In this document: positions 1-7,634 of the stretch, piece by piece
Position numbering within the stretch: position 1 is the first letter of the stretch
How the letters are laid out: the number at the start of each line of letters is the position of its first letter
Notes under the pieces: generated by a model
The model's input: only the letters and a program-made list of their open reading frames with translations
The model's database searches: none
Told to the model about the DNA's origin: nothing
DNA from: Niabella sp.
Lineage (GTDB): Bacteria; Bacteroidota; Bacteroidia; Chitinophagales; Chitinophagaceae
Reading direction: 5' to 3'
Assembly: GCA_017744795.1 (NCBI GenBank)
Contig: JAGIAQ010000027.1
Span: 1 to 40,563 of the forward strand
DNA length: 40,563 bases
Translations under genes and position numbers: made by a program

Positions 1-42
1 CTCTTATACTATCCATTGTACTACGAGGCCGGGTTAATGTGG

Positions 43-66
43 AAATTTGAAAATTTGAAAATTTGA
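43..66. repeat. Three tandem copies of AAATTTGA
   Basis: Three exact head-to-tail copies of the 8-mer AAATTTGA lie at 43-50, 51-58 and 59-66. They sit downstream of the minus-strand MarC-family gene. No function can be assigned; it is simple-sequence intergenic DNA. Confidence 0.8.
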
Positions 67-150
67 TAATGAGCAAATGCTCACTTGATTTTCAGATTAT
101 CTCAAAAAACCGGAGCGCGAAGATAGCAGTTTTCGATCACAAAACATAAA

Positions 151-741
151 CTATTGTATATGCTGAAGAAGCCCGGCCGCATTGGATGCGAAAATTTTTA
201 TAGCGATAGCCAATAAAATGACACCGAAAAACTTCCGTATAGCGATCAGGCCGCTTTTACCCAATATTTTTGATAATTGGGTGAGCGATTTTAATACGAG
301 GTAGATCACCAGGAGGTTTAACACAATAGCGATAAGGATGGTGGCTTCTTTGTAATTGGCTTTTAAAGACATAATAGTGGTGAGCGTTCCTGAGCCGGCA
401 ATCAGCGGGAATGCGAGCGGCACCAGGGTAGCGGCCTTTACATCATCGTCCGATTTAAAAAATTCTACGCCCAGTACCATTTCCAGCCCCAGAATAAAGA
501 TCACAATGGAACCTGCAACGGCAAATGATTTTACATCCAGTCCCAAAATGTTCAGAATAGGTTCTCCCAGGAAAAGAAACAGGATCATCAGGGCGCCGGC
601 AATCAGGGTAACCCTGCCTTCGCGGATACCGCCCACTTTTTCCTTGATCGATATTAGGATAGGAATGGAGCCTACAACATCAATAATAGCAAAGAGGGTG
701 AAGCTCACCGTTACGATCGCCTTGTAATTGAGTGGTTCCAT
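151..741 (-). CDS. MarC family integral membrane protein
   Basis: A 196-aa, highly hydrophobic protein of the MarC (UPF0056) family of inner-membrane proteins. The family is widespread, but its transport substrate is unresolved; the old link to multiple antibiotic resistance was not upheld. The sequence shows about six membrane segments separated by short polar loops. The N-terminal stretch around residues 8-30 carries the family-typical FAIIDVVGSIPI pattern, and PLAFPLIAGSGTL in the middle is the other recognisable block. Length is normal for the family. It starts 39 bases after the stop of the DUF71-family gene on the same strand, so it may be the last gene of the B12-controlled transcript, although nothing in the protein itself points to cobalamin. 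Confidence 0.9.
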   Translation of the reverse strand: MEPLNYKAIVTVSFTLFAIIDVVGSIPILISIKEKVGGIREGRVTLIAGALMILFLFLGEPILNILGLDVKSFAVAGSIVIFILGLEMVLGVEFFKSDDDVKAATLVPLAFPLIAGSGTLTTIMSLKANYKEATILIAIVLNLLVIYLVLKSLTQLSKILGKSGLIAIRKFFGVILLAIAIKIFASNAAGLLQHIQ

Positions 742-780
742 TTTTTTGGAGCAAAGTTAGTTGTTGGCGGCAGAAAACAA

Positions 781-1482
781 CTAACAACGGATCAGATCCA
801 AATGATTCAGACGAATCTGTTTGCGTTTGGCTACTGGTGAGGGGAAGCGTTTTTCAAAAAAACCGGCTGCTTTATAGGGAATGGGGTGTCGGAAAACAGG
901 CCCTTCAAAACAGAAGCTGTGGTACTCGCCGTTCTCGCCGCAAGGGTCTGCAGTGGCAGGAAACGAAGCAATAAGGGCAGGCGTAAGCAGCTCTCCGCAA
1001 ATAGTATCGGGCAGCATAGACGCATTGACACAGCAAATGACAGACCGGAAACCGCTTCTGAAAAAATCGATCAGGTAGGTATAACTGTCAATATTCCATA
1101 TGGGGAACAAGGCTTTAAATCCGATCTGTGCCAACTGTTTTTCCCGATAAGCTCTTAGATCATCAAGATGCATGTCGCCAAAAGCTACTGTTTCAATCCC
1201 TTCCTGACGGACCTGGAGCAATACTTTTGACAATTCCTTTTCATAACCGTTTGCGTCATTTTCCGGAACAAATACTTTCAACAGGGGAATGCCGGTTGCC
1301 TGTGATTGAGCTTCGATCAGGCGCTCCGGCGTTTCGTGCATAGCAGACCGGTGGTCCTTATTGAAAGTGGTCAGCAGGTATCGTACGTCGTATAGCGCAC
1401 TCTGCTGCAGCCGGTGCAGGGTGTAAGCAGCATCTTTACCGCCGCTCCAGCTCAATAACACCGGGATCTTTTTCTGTTCCAA
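781..1482 (-). CDS. DUF71/COG2102 PP-loop ATPase (diphthine-ammonia-ligase-like), probable B12-salvage type
   Basis: A 233-aa cytoplasmic protein with the PP-loop SGGKD at residues 13-17, the signature of N-type ATP pyrophosphatases that adenylate a substrate. The block GDMHLDDLRAYRE near the middle is typical of the COG2102/DUF71 family, whose eukaryotic and archaeal members (Dph6) amidate diphthine on elongation factor 2. Bacteria do not make diphthamide. Comparative genomics of the family proposed that a bacterial subgroup linked to btuB works in B12 salvage. Here the gene follows a BtuB-like receptor by 101 bases on the same strand, downstream of a cobalamin riboswitch, which fits that subgroup. 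Annotation pipelines often call it diphthine-ammonia ligase; that name is probably misleading here. Confidence 0.85.
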   Translation of the reverse strand: MEQKKIPVLLSWSGGKDAAYTLHRLQQSALYDVRYLLTTFNKDHRSAMHETPERLIEAQSQATGIPLLKVFVPENDANGYEKELSKVLLQVRQEGIETVAFGDMHLDDLRAYREKQLAQIGFKALFPIWNIDSYTYLIDFFRSGFRSVICCVNASMLPDTICGELLTPALIASFPATADPCGENGEYHSFCFEGPVFRHPIPYKAAGFFEKRFPSPVAKRKQIRLNHLDLIRC

Positions 1483-1503
1483 GTTTTTTGGTTTAATTAA
1501 GAA

Positions 1504-1545
1504 GGAGTCAAAATTATTAAGAAATGACTTAATAATTTCAACTCC
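1504..1545. repeat. Long AT-rich palindrome between the btuB-like gene and the DUF71 gene
   Basis: An 11-bp perfect inverted repeat (AAATTATTAAG at 1511-1521, CTTAATAATTT at 1528-1538) with a 6-base loop is extended, after a 2x2 internal mismatch, by GGAGT (1504-1508) pairing with ACTCC (1541-1545). It lies 22 bases upstream of the DUF71 start codon. It could be an operator for a dimeric regulator, an mRNA processing or stabilising hairpin, or a weak terminator. No clear U-run follows on the minus strand, so a strong intrinsic terminator is unlikely. Confidence 0.6.
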
Positions 1546-1583
1546 GTAGCGATTTATTTATGCCAATTGCAGCGAAGCATCCG

Positions 1584-3455
1584 TTATAATTGAAAACGGA
1601 AACCTGCGTTAAAGGAACGTCCCCATACAGAATAACCGTAGGTTTCATAATAGCTGGCGTTCAGGATATTGGTTACTTGCGCAAATAATTTAATATGATC
1701 TTTCGCTAGCTTGTATTCTGCATACGCATCCCATAAAACGTAAGATTTGAGGTCTACATTTTCGGCAGCAAATGTTGTTGAATTATAGTACAGATCTTTA
1801 CGCTTGCCATAGAAATTCAGATTAGTATTGATGCTGAACCGCGGAGTGAACTGATAATCTATATTAGCGCCAAAGCTGTTTTTAGCGCGCTTGAACAGGT
1901 TATTGTAAGTGGTGTCTTTTCCCGGGCCGTTTGAAGTGGTAACGCTGCCTTCTACAAAAGCATAGAATAATTTCAGCGTGAGGGGATCAACGGGTTTTAA
2001 AGTGGCTTCTACTTCAAGGCCATGGTCTTTTTGACGGTTATAATTTGTGTAGACGTAGTTTTGATCATAGGTAATTATATTCCTGGTATTCCTTAAAAAA
2101 CCAACGATCCGGGCATCAACTTTTTTATCAACACGGGTGTATTGCAAACCACCTTCCAGTGTTTGGGATTGCTCGGGTTTCAGATTAGGATTGGCTCCAT
2201 AAGTGCCATACAGTTCAGAAAGAGAGGGCGCCCTGAAAGCCGTCCCCCAATTTACAAATACTTTAAACTGATCGTTAATAAGATAAGAAGGGTTTAATGT
2301 ATAGGTGACGGTATTGCCATATTTTGAATGGTTGTTTAAGCGGGCGCCGGCTTCAAAATTAAAGCCCCCCAGGTTGTGGAGAAAAACCATTGCGTAGGGG
2401 CTGATGACCCTGATGGTAGTATCCGCAGTTTTAGGATTGGGTTTTTTCATTTCAAATTCGTCGTAACGCACTCCAAACAGGGTTTGAACATATTGGTGCA
2501 GGTCCAGGTGGGCAAACAGCTCGGCTGTTTTTTTGGTGCCTTTGTAATTGGATGCAAAACTTCCTGCATAATTGCGGTTTACTTCATCATAAGAAAATAA
2601 GCCGGTAATGCTCCCATGTGCCAGTTTATAAACCCCCTGGCTTCCGGCAGACAACAGCCCTGAGGTGAATTGATTCGTAGCGGGAACGAAGGCACCGCCG
2701 GCGAAACTGCCGCTAAAATAGGAATATCGAAAGAAGGGTTTTATATGTAGGTGATCGGTAACGGCGCCGTCAACATCCATGCTGATAGCATTTGAAAGCA
2801 TGCCGTTGCTAGGAAAGTTTTTGGTACCAAGGGTATCTTTTGCTTCGGATATGCCACGGGTTTCATTGTGCACAAAGGATACATTATAAGAAGAAGCACC
2901 AAAGCTTCCGTACAGGCCTGCATTGGTTTTCAACGTATGCCGCGCACCGTAGGACAGGCCACCATACAAATTGGCAGGTTTGCCATTTCCTTTTTTGGTA
3001 ATGATATTGATCACTCCCGCAATGGCATCAGAACCATACAAGGTGCTTTGCGCTCCTTTTAAAATTTCAATGCGCTCGATATTTTCAACGGGTAACATGC
3101 GCAGGTCAAAGGCGCCGCCAACACCGGTGGGGTCGTTTACCGGGATGCCATTCAGAAGGATAACGGTATACCCGTTTGCCGCGCCGCGTATATAAACGCT
3201 TTTGTCTTTTCCCATATTACTGCCCGCACCGTTAACGATAATAGCCGCCTGCTCATTTAAGACCTGCGCCAGGTCTTTACTGCCTTGCTTTTCCAGCTCC
3301 TCTCTTGAAATGATAGTAAGAACTTTCCCTGTTTCGTTTAATTTCTTGGGAAACCTTGCGGAGGTTACTGTTACGTTGTTTAATAAAGAGGAGTCGTCCT
3401 GGGCGTGCAACAGGCTACTGTACAAAACAGCAGCCACGATCAAAATCTTTTTCAT
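1584..3455 (-). CDS. btuB: TonB-dependent outer-membrane cobalamin receptor, BtuB-like
   Basis: From the chosen ATG at 3455 the protein is 623 aa and begins with a clean signal peptide (MKKILIVAAVLYSSLLHAQ). An upstream in-frame start at 3518 would add 21 residues that do not look like a signal sequence. The mature N-terminus is followed by a plug domain with the typical VYIRG, LLNGIPVNDP and IEILKGAQSTLYGSDAIAGVINI blocks, then a beta-barrel ending in an aromatic/hydrophobic C-terminus (FRFQL). The family binds a ligand at the surface and imports it using TonB energy. Substrate assignment to cobalamin rests mainly on the cobalamin riboswitch directly upstream and on its BtuB-like compact size, smaller than SusC-type receptors. 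It heads an apparent transcript with the DUF71 ATPase and possibly the MarC protein. Confidence 0.9.
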   Translation of the reverse strand: MKKILIVAAVLYSSLLHAQDDSSLLNNVTVTSARFPKKLNETGKVLTIISREELEKQGSKDLAQVLNEQAAIIVNGAGSNMGKDKSVYIRGAANGYTVILLNGIPVNDPTGVGGAFDLRMLPVENIERIEILKGAQSTLYGSDAIAGVINIITKKGNGKPANLYGGLSYGARHTLKTNAGLYGSFGASSYNVSFVHNETRGISEAKDTLGTKNFPSNGMLSNAISMDVDGAVTDHLHIKPFFRYSYFSGSFAGGAFVPATNQFTSGLLSAGSQGVYKLAHGSITGLFSYDEVNRNYAGSFASNYKGTKKTAELFAHLDLHQYVQTLFGVRYDEFEMKKPNPKTADTTIRVISPYAMVFLHNLGGFNFEAGARLNNHSKYGNTVTYTLNPSYLINDQFKVFVNWGTAFRAPSLSELYGTYGANPNLKPEQSQTLEGGLQYTRVDKKVDARIVGFLRNTRNIITYDQNYVYTNYNRQKDHGLEVEATLKPVDPLTLKLFYAFVEGSVTTSNGPGKDTTYNNLFKRAKNSFGANIDYQFTPRFSINTNLNFYGKRKDLYYNSTTFAAENVDLKSYVLWDAYAEYKLAKDHIKLFAQVTNILNASYYETYGYSVWGRSFNAGFRFQL

Positions 3456-3569
3456 TTTTAAAATGATTTTAAGTGACTGCCTCCGGTGGAATATTAGAAG
3501 ATTTTTTAAACGCTGCAAGGATTGCGTCGCCTAAAGAACACTGCTTTTTCTCCCGAAAGCTGAATATTG

Positions 3570-3745
3570 TTTTAAGTGAACCGGCAGGTCTTCTGGCTTC
3601 GCCCGTTTTGTTTACCTTCCCCTGGGCCAAAGCGTCAGAGTGGTCTGTTAACAAAACATTTTTATGGGCGTTACAGCTACGGGGATAGCGCCGGACTTAC
3701 ACCGGCTTCCCTTTTAATCCCGCCAGCGGCGGGAAACCAAATTCG
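3570..3745 (-). ncRNA. Cobalamin (AdoCbl/B12) riboswitch in the btuB-like leader
   Basis: On the minus strand the conserved B12 box AGCCAGAAGACCTGCC is at 3598-3583. About 65-115 bases 5' of it is the core: GGAAGCCGGTGTAAGTCCGG (near 3710-3691), then GCTATCCCCGTAGCTGTAA (about 3688-3670). This is the standard arrangement of cobalamin riboswitches. About 115 bases separate its 3' end from the receptor start codon and would hold the expression platform. The usual effect is repression of the downstream transport gene when cobalamin is plentiful. Ends are approximate. Confidence 0.95.
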
Positions 3746-3748
3746 CTG

Positions 3749-3756
3749 CAAATGTA
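3749..3756 (-). promoter_or_regulatory. Bacteroidota-type -7 promoter element for the B12 unit
   Basis: The minus strand reads TACATTTG, a perfect match to the Bacteroidota -7 consensus TAnnTTTG. It lies just before the riboswitch, so transcription would start at about 3742 and include the whole aptamer. A -33 TTTG element at the expected spacing is not evident. Confidence 0.55.
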
Positions 3757-3932
3757 GGGAAGGTGATTGATTTTTTTAAGTTTGATTATGATTCTCAGAC
3801 GGAAGGCTAATTTGGCGCTGATATATATTTTAGGCTGGCTGCTCCCGGATACCGGGGCGGTTTTATAAAAACATAGTATTGGTTTTGTTGTATGCGGGCG
3901 GCATCTTTTTAATCACCCGGAGAATTTTCCGC

Positions 3933-3940
3933 TATTTTTG
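3933..3940 (+). promoter_or_regulatory. Bacteroidota -7 element directly before the TolC-family gene
   Basis: TATTTTTG matches TAnnTTTG perfectly and ends only 4 bases before the ATG at 3945. If used, the mRNA would be leaderless or nearly so. The upstream -33 region (around 3905-3912, CTTTTT) is only a weak match. Confidence 0.4.
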
Positions 3941-3944
3941 CCCA

Positions 3945-5378
3945 ATGAAGTTCACCTTATTGACTGTTATGGGCATTGGCCTGAGTTTCAGCTGCCTGGC
4001 CCAGGAAAAATGGAGCCTGGAGCAATGCGTTGCCTATGCCGTTAAAAATAATGTTTCCGTAAAGCAGGCCGATGTGCAGGCCCGTATTGACCGGCTGACC
4101 CTGGAACAAAGTAAGCTGGCATTATACCCATCGGCCAATTCCCAGCACAGCGGGGGCTACCAGTTCGGGCGCTCCATCGATCCTACGTCTAACCAGTTTA
4201 CCACCAATGAGATCCTGTTTGCGAATCATTCGTTGAACCTGAATGCCGATCTGTTCAACTGGTTCCGCAAAAAAAACACGATTGCGGCCAATGATTATTC
4301 TTCCCAGGCCAGCGCTGCCCGGTTTGAAAAGGCCCGCAATGATGTTGCCCTGAACGTGGCCACCGGATACCTGGCGGCATTGCTGTCCCGCGAGCAAATT
4401 CACGTGGCCGAAGTGCAGGTGCAGCAGTCCCTTGAGCAGCGTGATAATGTCAAAAAGCAGGTAGATGCCGGCGCTTTACCCGAGTTAAACTTGGCTGAAA
4501 TGGAAACGCAGCTGGCTAATGACAGCGCCACGTTAATCGGTGCAAAAACAGATTTTAAATTGAAATTATTGCAATTGCAGGCCCTCTTAAACCTGGATGC
4601 GGCGGCGCCCTTTACAATTGACGCGCCTCCGGCAGCGAACATCCCGGTGCTGCCTTTAAGTGAACTGGAGCCTGCTCTAGTTTATAACTCGGCATTGGAA
4701 CACCTTCCCCAGCAGCGGATCAATGACCTGAATGTAAAAGCGGCGCAGAAAAATGTGCAGGTAGCTAAAGCTGCAATGTATCCGTCGCTGAGCTTTTTTG
4801 GCGGATTAGATTCCCGCTATTCGAATGCCCAAAAGCTGCTGCCGGCCAACTTCCAGCCGGGCACCATACCGATAGGATTTGTGAACGTTAACGGAACGAA
4901 CTATATAGTAAACACGCAGGAAAATATCCCGACGGGATTTAATAAGAATACCTATTTCCGGCAGTTGAGTAATAACTTCAGCCAGAACCTGGGACTGGCA
5001 TTGAATATTCCCATCTTTAATGGCGGGCAGGCGCGGATCAACTGGAAAAAATCAAAGCTGAATGTGACGATGCAGGAGCTGCAAAAAGAGCAGGACGCGC
5101 AATCGCTGAAGCAGGATATTTACCAGGCGCATACCAATGCTGTTGCAGCAATTGAAAAATTCAACGCGTCCAAAACGGCACTGGCATCGGCACAGAAAGC
5201 CTATGATTTTGCCCGCAAGCGCTTTGATGTGGGCCTGCTGAAACCTATCGATTTAATTACGAACCAAAACAACCTGTTTAAGACCAAGATCAATCTGCTT
5301 GCCGCGCAATATGATTATATTTTTAAAATGAAGCTGCTGGAGTTCTATAAAGGGCTGGGCATTCAGCTCCATAATTAA
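3945..5378 (+). CDS. TolC family outer-membrane efflux channel
   Basis: A 477-aa protein from the ATG at 3945. A start at 3879 exists in frame but would put 22 non-signal residues before a clear signal peptide (MKFTLLTVMGIGLSFSCLAQ). Two outer-membrane-efflux-protein repeats are visible: the first after WSLEQCVAYAVKNN, rich in heptad-like Ala/Gln/Leu, and the second ending with ARKRFDVGLLKPIDLI and the NLF...INLLAAQYDYIFKMKLLEFY helix, the classic OEP pattern. The family forms trimeric channels of an outer-membrane barrel plus a long periplasmic alpha-barrel used by tripartite pumps. The adaptor gene follows 16 bases later. No pump gene lies in the window, so substrate and partner are unknown. 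Confidence 0.93.
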   Translation: MKFTLLTVMGIGLSFSCLAQEKWSLEQCVAYAVKNNVSVKQADVQARIDRLTLEQSKLALYPSANSQHSGGYQFGRSIDPTSNQFTTNEILFANHSLNLNADLFNWFRKKNTIAANDYSSQASAARFEKARNDVALNVATGYLAALLSREQIHVAEVQVQQSLEQRDNVKKQVDAGALPELNLAEMETQLANDSATLIGAKTDFKLKLLQLQALLNLDAAAPFTIDAPPAANIPVLPLSELEPALVYNSALEHLPQQRINDLNVKAAQKNVQVAKAAMYPSLSFFGGLDSRYSNAQKLLPANFQPGTIPIGFVNVNGTNYIVNTQENIPTGFNKNTYFRQLSNNFSQNLGLALNIPIFNGGQARINWKKSKLNVTMQELQKEQDAQSLKQDIYQAHTNAVAAIEKFNASKTALASAQKAYDFARKRFDVGLLKPIDLITNQNNLFKTKINLLAAQYDYIFKMKLLEFYKGLGIQLHN

Positions 5379-5394
5379 GCTTTAAATTTGCATT

Positions 5395-6774
5395 ATGAGT
5401 AAAAAGTGGAAAAGGATATTGATCGTGGCAGGAACTGTTATAGGCCTGGGGATAGTGTTTTCCCTGCTATCCAATAAAGATGCCGGCCTGGTAAAAGTTT
5501 CCGCTGAAAAGGCGGCGGTGCGCTCTATTACGGAAACGGTTACCGCCAGCGGGCAGATCTATCCGGAATACGAGGTGAAGATCAGTCCGGATGTGAGTGG
5601 TGAAATTACCGATCTGAATGTGCAGGAGGGGGATAGTGTGCGCAAGGGAGAGGTGCTGGCCCGGGTGTATGCAGATAATTATGCGCTGGACCGTGACGAA
5701 GCGTCTGCCCGTTTGGGTCAGTCGCAGGCAAATGTAGACAATAGCAAGGCGGCGCTGGGCGTGCAAAAAGCGGCCCTTGATAAGGCACAGCAGGCCTTCG
5801 ATCGCAATAAAAGATTATTTAACGATAAAGTGATCTCGAAAGCGGAATTCGAACAATATGAATCAGACTTTATAGCCGCTAAAGCCAGTTATGATGCCAG
5901 TCTGCAAAATATACGGAGCCTGCAGGCGGGCATGCGGTCGTCCCAAACGGGGTTGGTTGCTGCCAATAAGGTTTTGAGCAGGGCTACTATTGTTTCGCCG
6001 ATCAGCGGCACCATCTCTTCCTTAAAAGTAAAGAAAGGCGAGCGGGTGGTGGGTACTGCCCAAATGGCGGGAACGGAGATGATGACGGTGGCGGATATGA
6101 ATACCATGGAAGTGCGGGTAAATGTTGGCGAAAATGATATCGTTAAAGTAAGCATTGGCGATAATGCGGATATAGAAGTGGATGCGTATACCGGAAGAAA
6201 ATTTGCCGGCGTGGTTACCAAGATCGCCAGCAGCGTGAAGTCCGCCAGCAGCACCGGAACCACCAGCACCAGCTCCAATGATGTAACCAACTATGAAGTG
6301 CGCATTCGCATTGACAAGGAATCCTATAGCGATCTGATCGATCCTGCGCATCCGCGACGCTTCCCGTTTCGCCCGGGAATGAATGCCAGCGCCGATATTA
6401 AAACCAAAAGAAAGGATAATGTGATAAGCGTGCCTATTTCCGCGGTGAATGCCCGTGTAAAGGGAAGCAATAAAAGTCTGACTGAATCCCAAAAAGAACA
6501 GCAGGAGCAAAAAGGGAAGGCTGCCAACGCGCCGGATGAAAACAATAAAACCGGGGAGATGGAGGAAGTGGTGTACCTGGTAACGAAGGACGGAACGGTG
6601 AAAAAGCGGATCGTAAAAACCGGGATACAGGATATTAATTTTATCGAAATCACAGATGGTTTGAAACCCGGAGATGAAGTAGTTACCGGCCCTTATAGCG
6701 CTGTAAGCGAAACCCTGAAGGATGATACAAAGGTGAAAGTGGTACCGAAGGAGGATCTGTTTAAGGTGAAGTAG
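5395..6774 (+). CDS. HlyD/MacA-type periplasmic adaptor of a tripartite efflux system
   Basis: A 459-aa membrane-fusion protein. Residues 7-26 form one N-terminal membrane anchor. Next comes the first half of a biotinyl-lipoyl domain (GQIYPEYEVKISPDVSGEI, QEGDSVRKGEVLARV), then an Ala/Gln-rich coiled-coil hairpin (about 95-195), the second lipoyl half (TIVSPISGTISSLKVKKGERV), a beta-barrel domain and a membrane-proximal domain. A Gln/Glu/Lys-rich, low-complexity insertion of about 30 residues lies near 360-388. The family bridges an inner-membrane ABC or RND pump to a TolC channel. The order channel-adaptor is common in Bacteroidota, normally followed by MacB-like ABC genes. Here the next gene is convergent, so the pump must be elsewhere or absent. 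Confidence 0.93.
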   Translation: MSKKWKRILIVAGTVIGLGIVFSLLSNKDAGLVKVSAEKAAVRSITETVTASGQIYPEYEVKISPDVSGEITDLNVQEGDSVRKGEVLARVYADNYALDRDEASARLGQSQANVDNSKAALGVQKAALDKAQQAFDRNKRLFNDKVISKAEFEQYESDFIAAKASYDASLQNIRSLQAGMRSSQTGLVAANKVLSRATIVSPISGTISSLKVKKGERVVGTAQMAGTEMMTVADMNTMEVRVNVGENDIVKVSIGDNADIEVDAYTGRKFAGVVTKIASSVKSASSTGTTSTSSNDVTNYEVRIRIDKESYSDLIDPAHPRRFPFRPGMNASADIKTKRKDNVISVPISAVNARVKGSNKSLTESQKEQQEQKGKAANAPDENNKTGEMEEVVYLVTKDGTVKKRIVKTGIQDINFIEITDGLKPGDEVVTGPYSAVSETLKDDTKVKVVPKEDLFKVK

Positions 6775-6791
6775 TTCGGGGCTCATAGCTC

Positions 6792-6838
6792 TTGTTGGTG
6801 TTGCGCGTAGGTTTGTAGTGCGGGCAGTGCACCAACAA
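6792..6838. repeat. REP-like hairpin, copy 1
   Basis: TTGTTGGTG (6792-6800) pairs with CACCAACAA (6830-6838). The loop contains the sequence GTTGCGCGTAG, which also occurs (GTTGAGCGTAG) in the reverse complement of the neighbouring hairpin. It lies between convergent genes. Confidence 0.65.
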
Positions 6839-6844
6839 ATAATA

Positions 6845-6890
6845 CTGTCGGTGTTTCTCCCGTGCGCACCGCTACGCTCAACACCGACAG
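6845..6890. repeat. REP-like hairpin, copy 2 (inverted relative to copy 1)
   Basis: CTGTCGGTGTT (6845-6855) pairs perfectly with AACACCGACAG (6880-6890), an 11-bp stem. Read on the minus strand it aligns with copy 1 along most of its length (GGTGTTGnGCGTAG ... CGGG ... CACC). The pair therefore forms a head-to-head unit like bacterial interspersed mosaic elements. It may also serve as a bidirectional transcription end for the adaptor and zinc-ribbon genes. Confidence 0.7.
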
Positions 6891-7038
6891 CGGCGAAAGA
6901 TTCGAGAATTAATGGCATCCAGCATTTATAACCACCTATTTTGACAAAATTGATTTTGGTGCATTATGAGCGCCGATCATGCGATCAATAGAAAATAACA
7001 GTGGGCTGCTAATAACCCGCCGGAACGCTCTAAAGTCT

Positions 7039-7407
7039 CTATTTCCTCACCACCAGTACCCACTCATTTTCTAAAAGCAAGTACCCAAAATCATAGCAAA
7101 AAAAATAAACCTGCCCCCGGGCAGTCCGGTATTGATTAGTGCTGTATTTAAACTGGAACCCGGCCGACTGCAATTTACTGCGTGGTACTTTGATATTCTT
7201 ATCGTCATCTTTTAAATGCCCCAAAAGGATCTGCCTGTTTTTACGCAGGGCATTATTAATGTTGCGGATGAGGTTTGTTGCGCTTCCTTTCTGCGTATTG
7301 TTGTAATTGTTGCGGCAATAATCATCACAGAATTTCTTATCCGATCGGCCCTTAACCGGCTTATGACAAAAAAGGCATTTTTTGAGGAATGAGGGAGGTG
7401 TTGGCAT
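7039..7407 (-). CDS. Small zinc-ribbon protein (DUF2116-like), function unknown
   Basis: A 122-aa cytoplasmic protein from the ATG at 7407; an in-frame start at 7431 would add eight residues. It opens with a four-cysteine zinc-ribbon pattern, CLFC at residues 11-14 and CDDYC at 27-31, followed by a basic, Asn-rich segment (RNNYNNTQKG) and a C-terminal alpha/beta part with many aromatic residues. Similar small zinc-ribbon proteins with a C-terminal tail are common and conserved in Bacteroidota, but no role is established. The basic charge around the ribbon suggests nucleic-acid contact; this is inference. It is convergent with the efflux adaptor gene and divergent from ssb. Confidence 0.75.
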   Translation of the reverse strand: MPTPPSFLKKCLFCHKPVKGRSDKKFCDDYCRNNYNNTQKGSATNLIRNINNALRKNRQILLGHLKDDDKNIKVPRSKLQSAGFQFKYSTNQYRTARGQVYFFCYDFGYLLLENEWVLVVRK

Positions 7408-7451
7408 ATTCAATTGGTTTTCTGCATACAAGGTACGAATTATTCGACAAC

Positions 7452-7489
7452 AAACGTTTACAAACGCTTATATCCGTAAGTAAACGTTT
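7452..7489. promoter_or_regulatory. Inverted repeat AAACGTTTAC, candidate operator
   Basis: AAACGTTTAC at 7452-7461 is matched by its reverse complement GTAAACGTTT at 7480-7489, with an inner CTTA/TAAG pair (7467-7470, 7477-7480). Each arm contains the palindrome AAACGTTT, with centres 30 bp apart. It lies in the divergent region, about 45-80 bases upstream of the zinc-ribbon gene start and about 145 bases upstream of ssb. Confidence 0.5.
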
Positions 7490-7532
7490 AAAAACCGGCT
7501 AGGGCTTTTGTAGAGCCCCAATTTTGAATTGT

Positions 7533-7552
7533 TGAATCGGAAGGACGATTCA
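7533..7552. repeat. Short hairpin upstream of ssb
   Basis: TGAATCG (7533-7539) and CGATTCA (7546-7552) form a perfect 7-bp inverted repeat with a 6-base loop, about 82 bases before the ssb start. It may be an operator or leader hairpin. Confidence 0.4.
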
Positions 7553-7634
7553 GTTGGGATAAACAAATTTTTTAGCCGTTCGTCACACCAGCCCAAACCA
7601 TTCATTCTGGCGGGGCGGGCACAAAACCTAAGTT

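Noticed and set aside
732-974. Plus-strand open frames antisense to the DUF71 gene
   Set aside because: The minus-strand frame has a full PP-loop family pattern; the opposite frames are shadows.
3473-3688. Plus-strand open frames across the riboswitch
   Set aside because: They are antisense to a clear cobalamin riboswitch and the receptor leader, with no coding signature.
6022-6918. 298-codon minus-strand frame antisense to the HlyD-type adaptor
   Set aside because: Long, but rich in His/Ile/Tyr runs typical of antisense frames, and it lies opposite a well-supported family protein.
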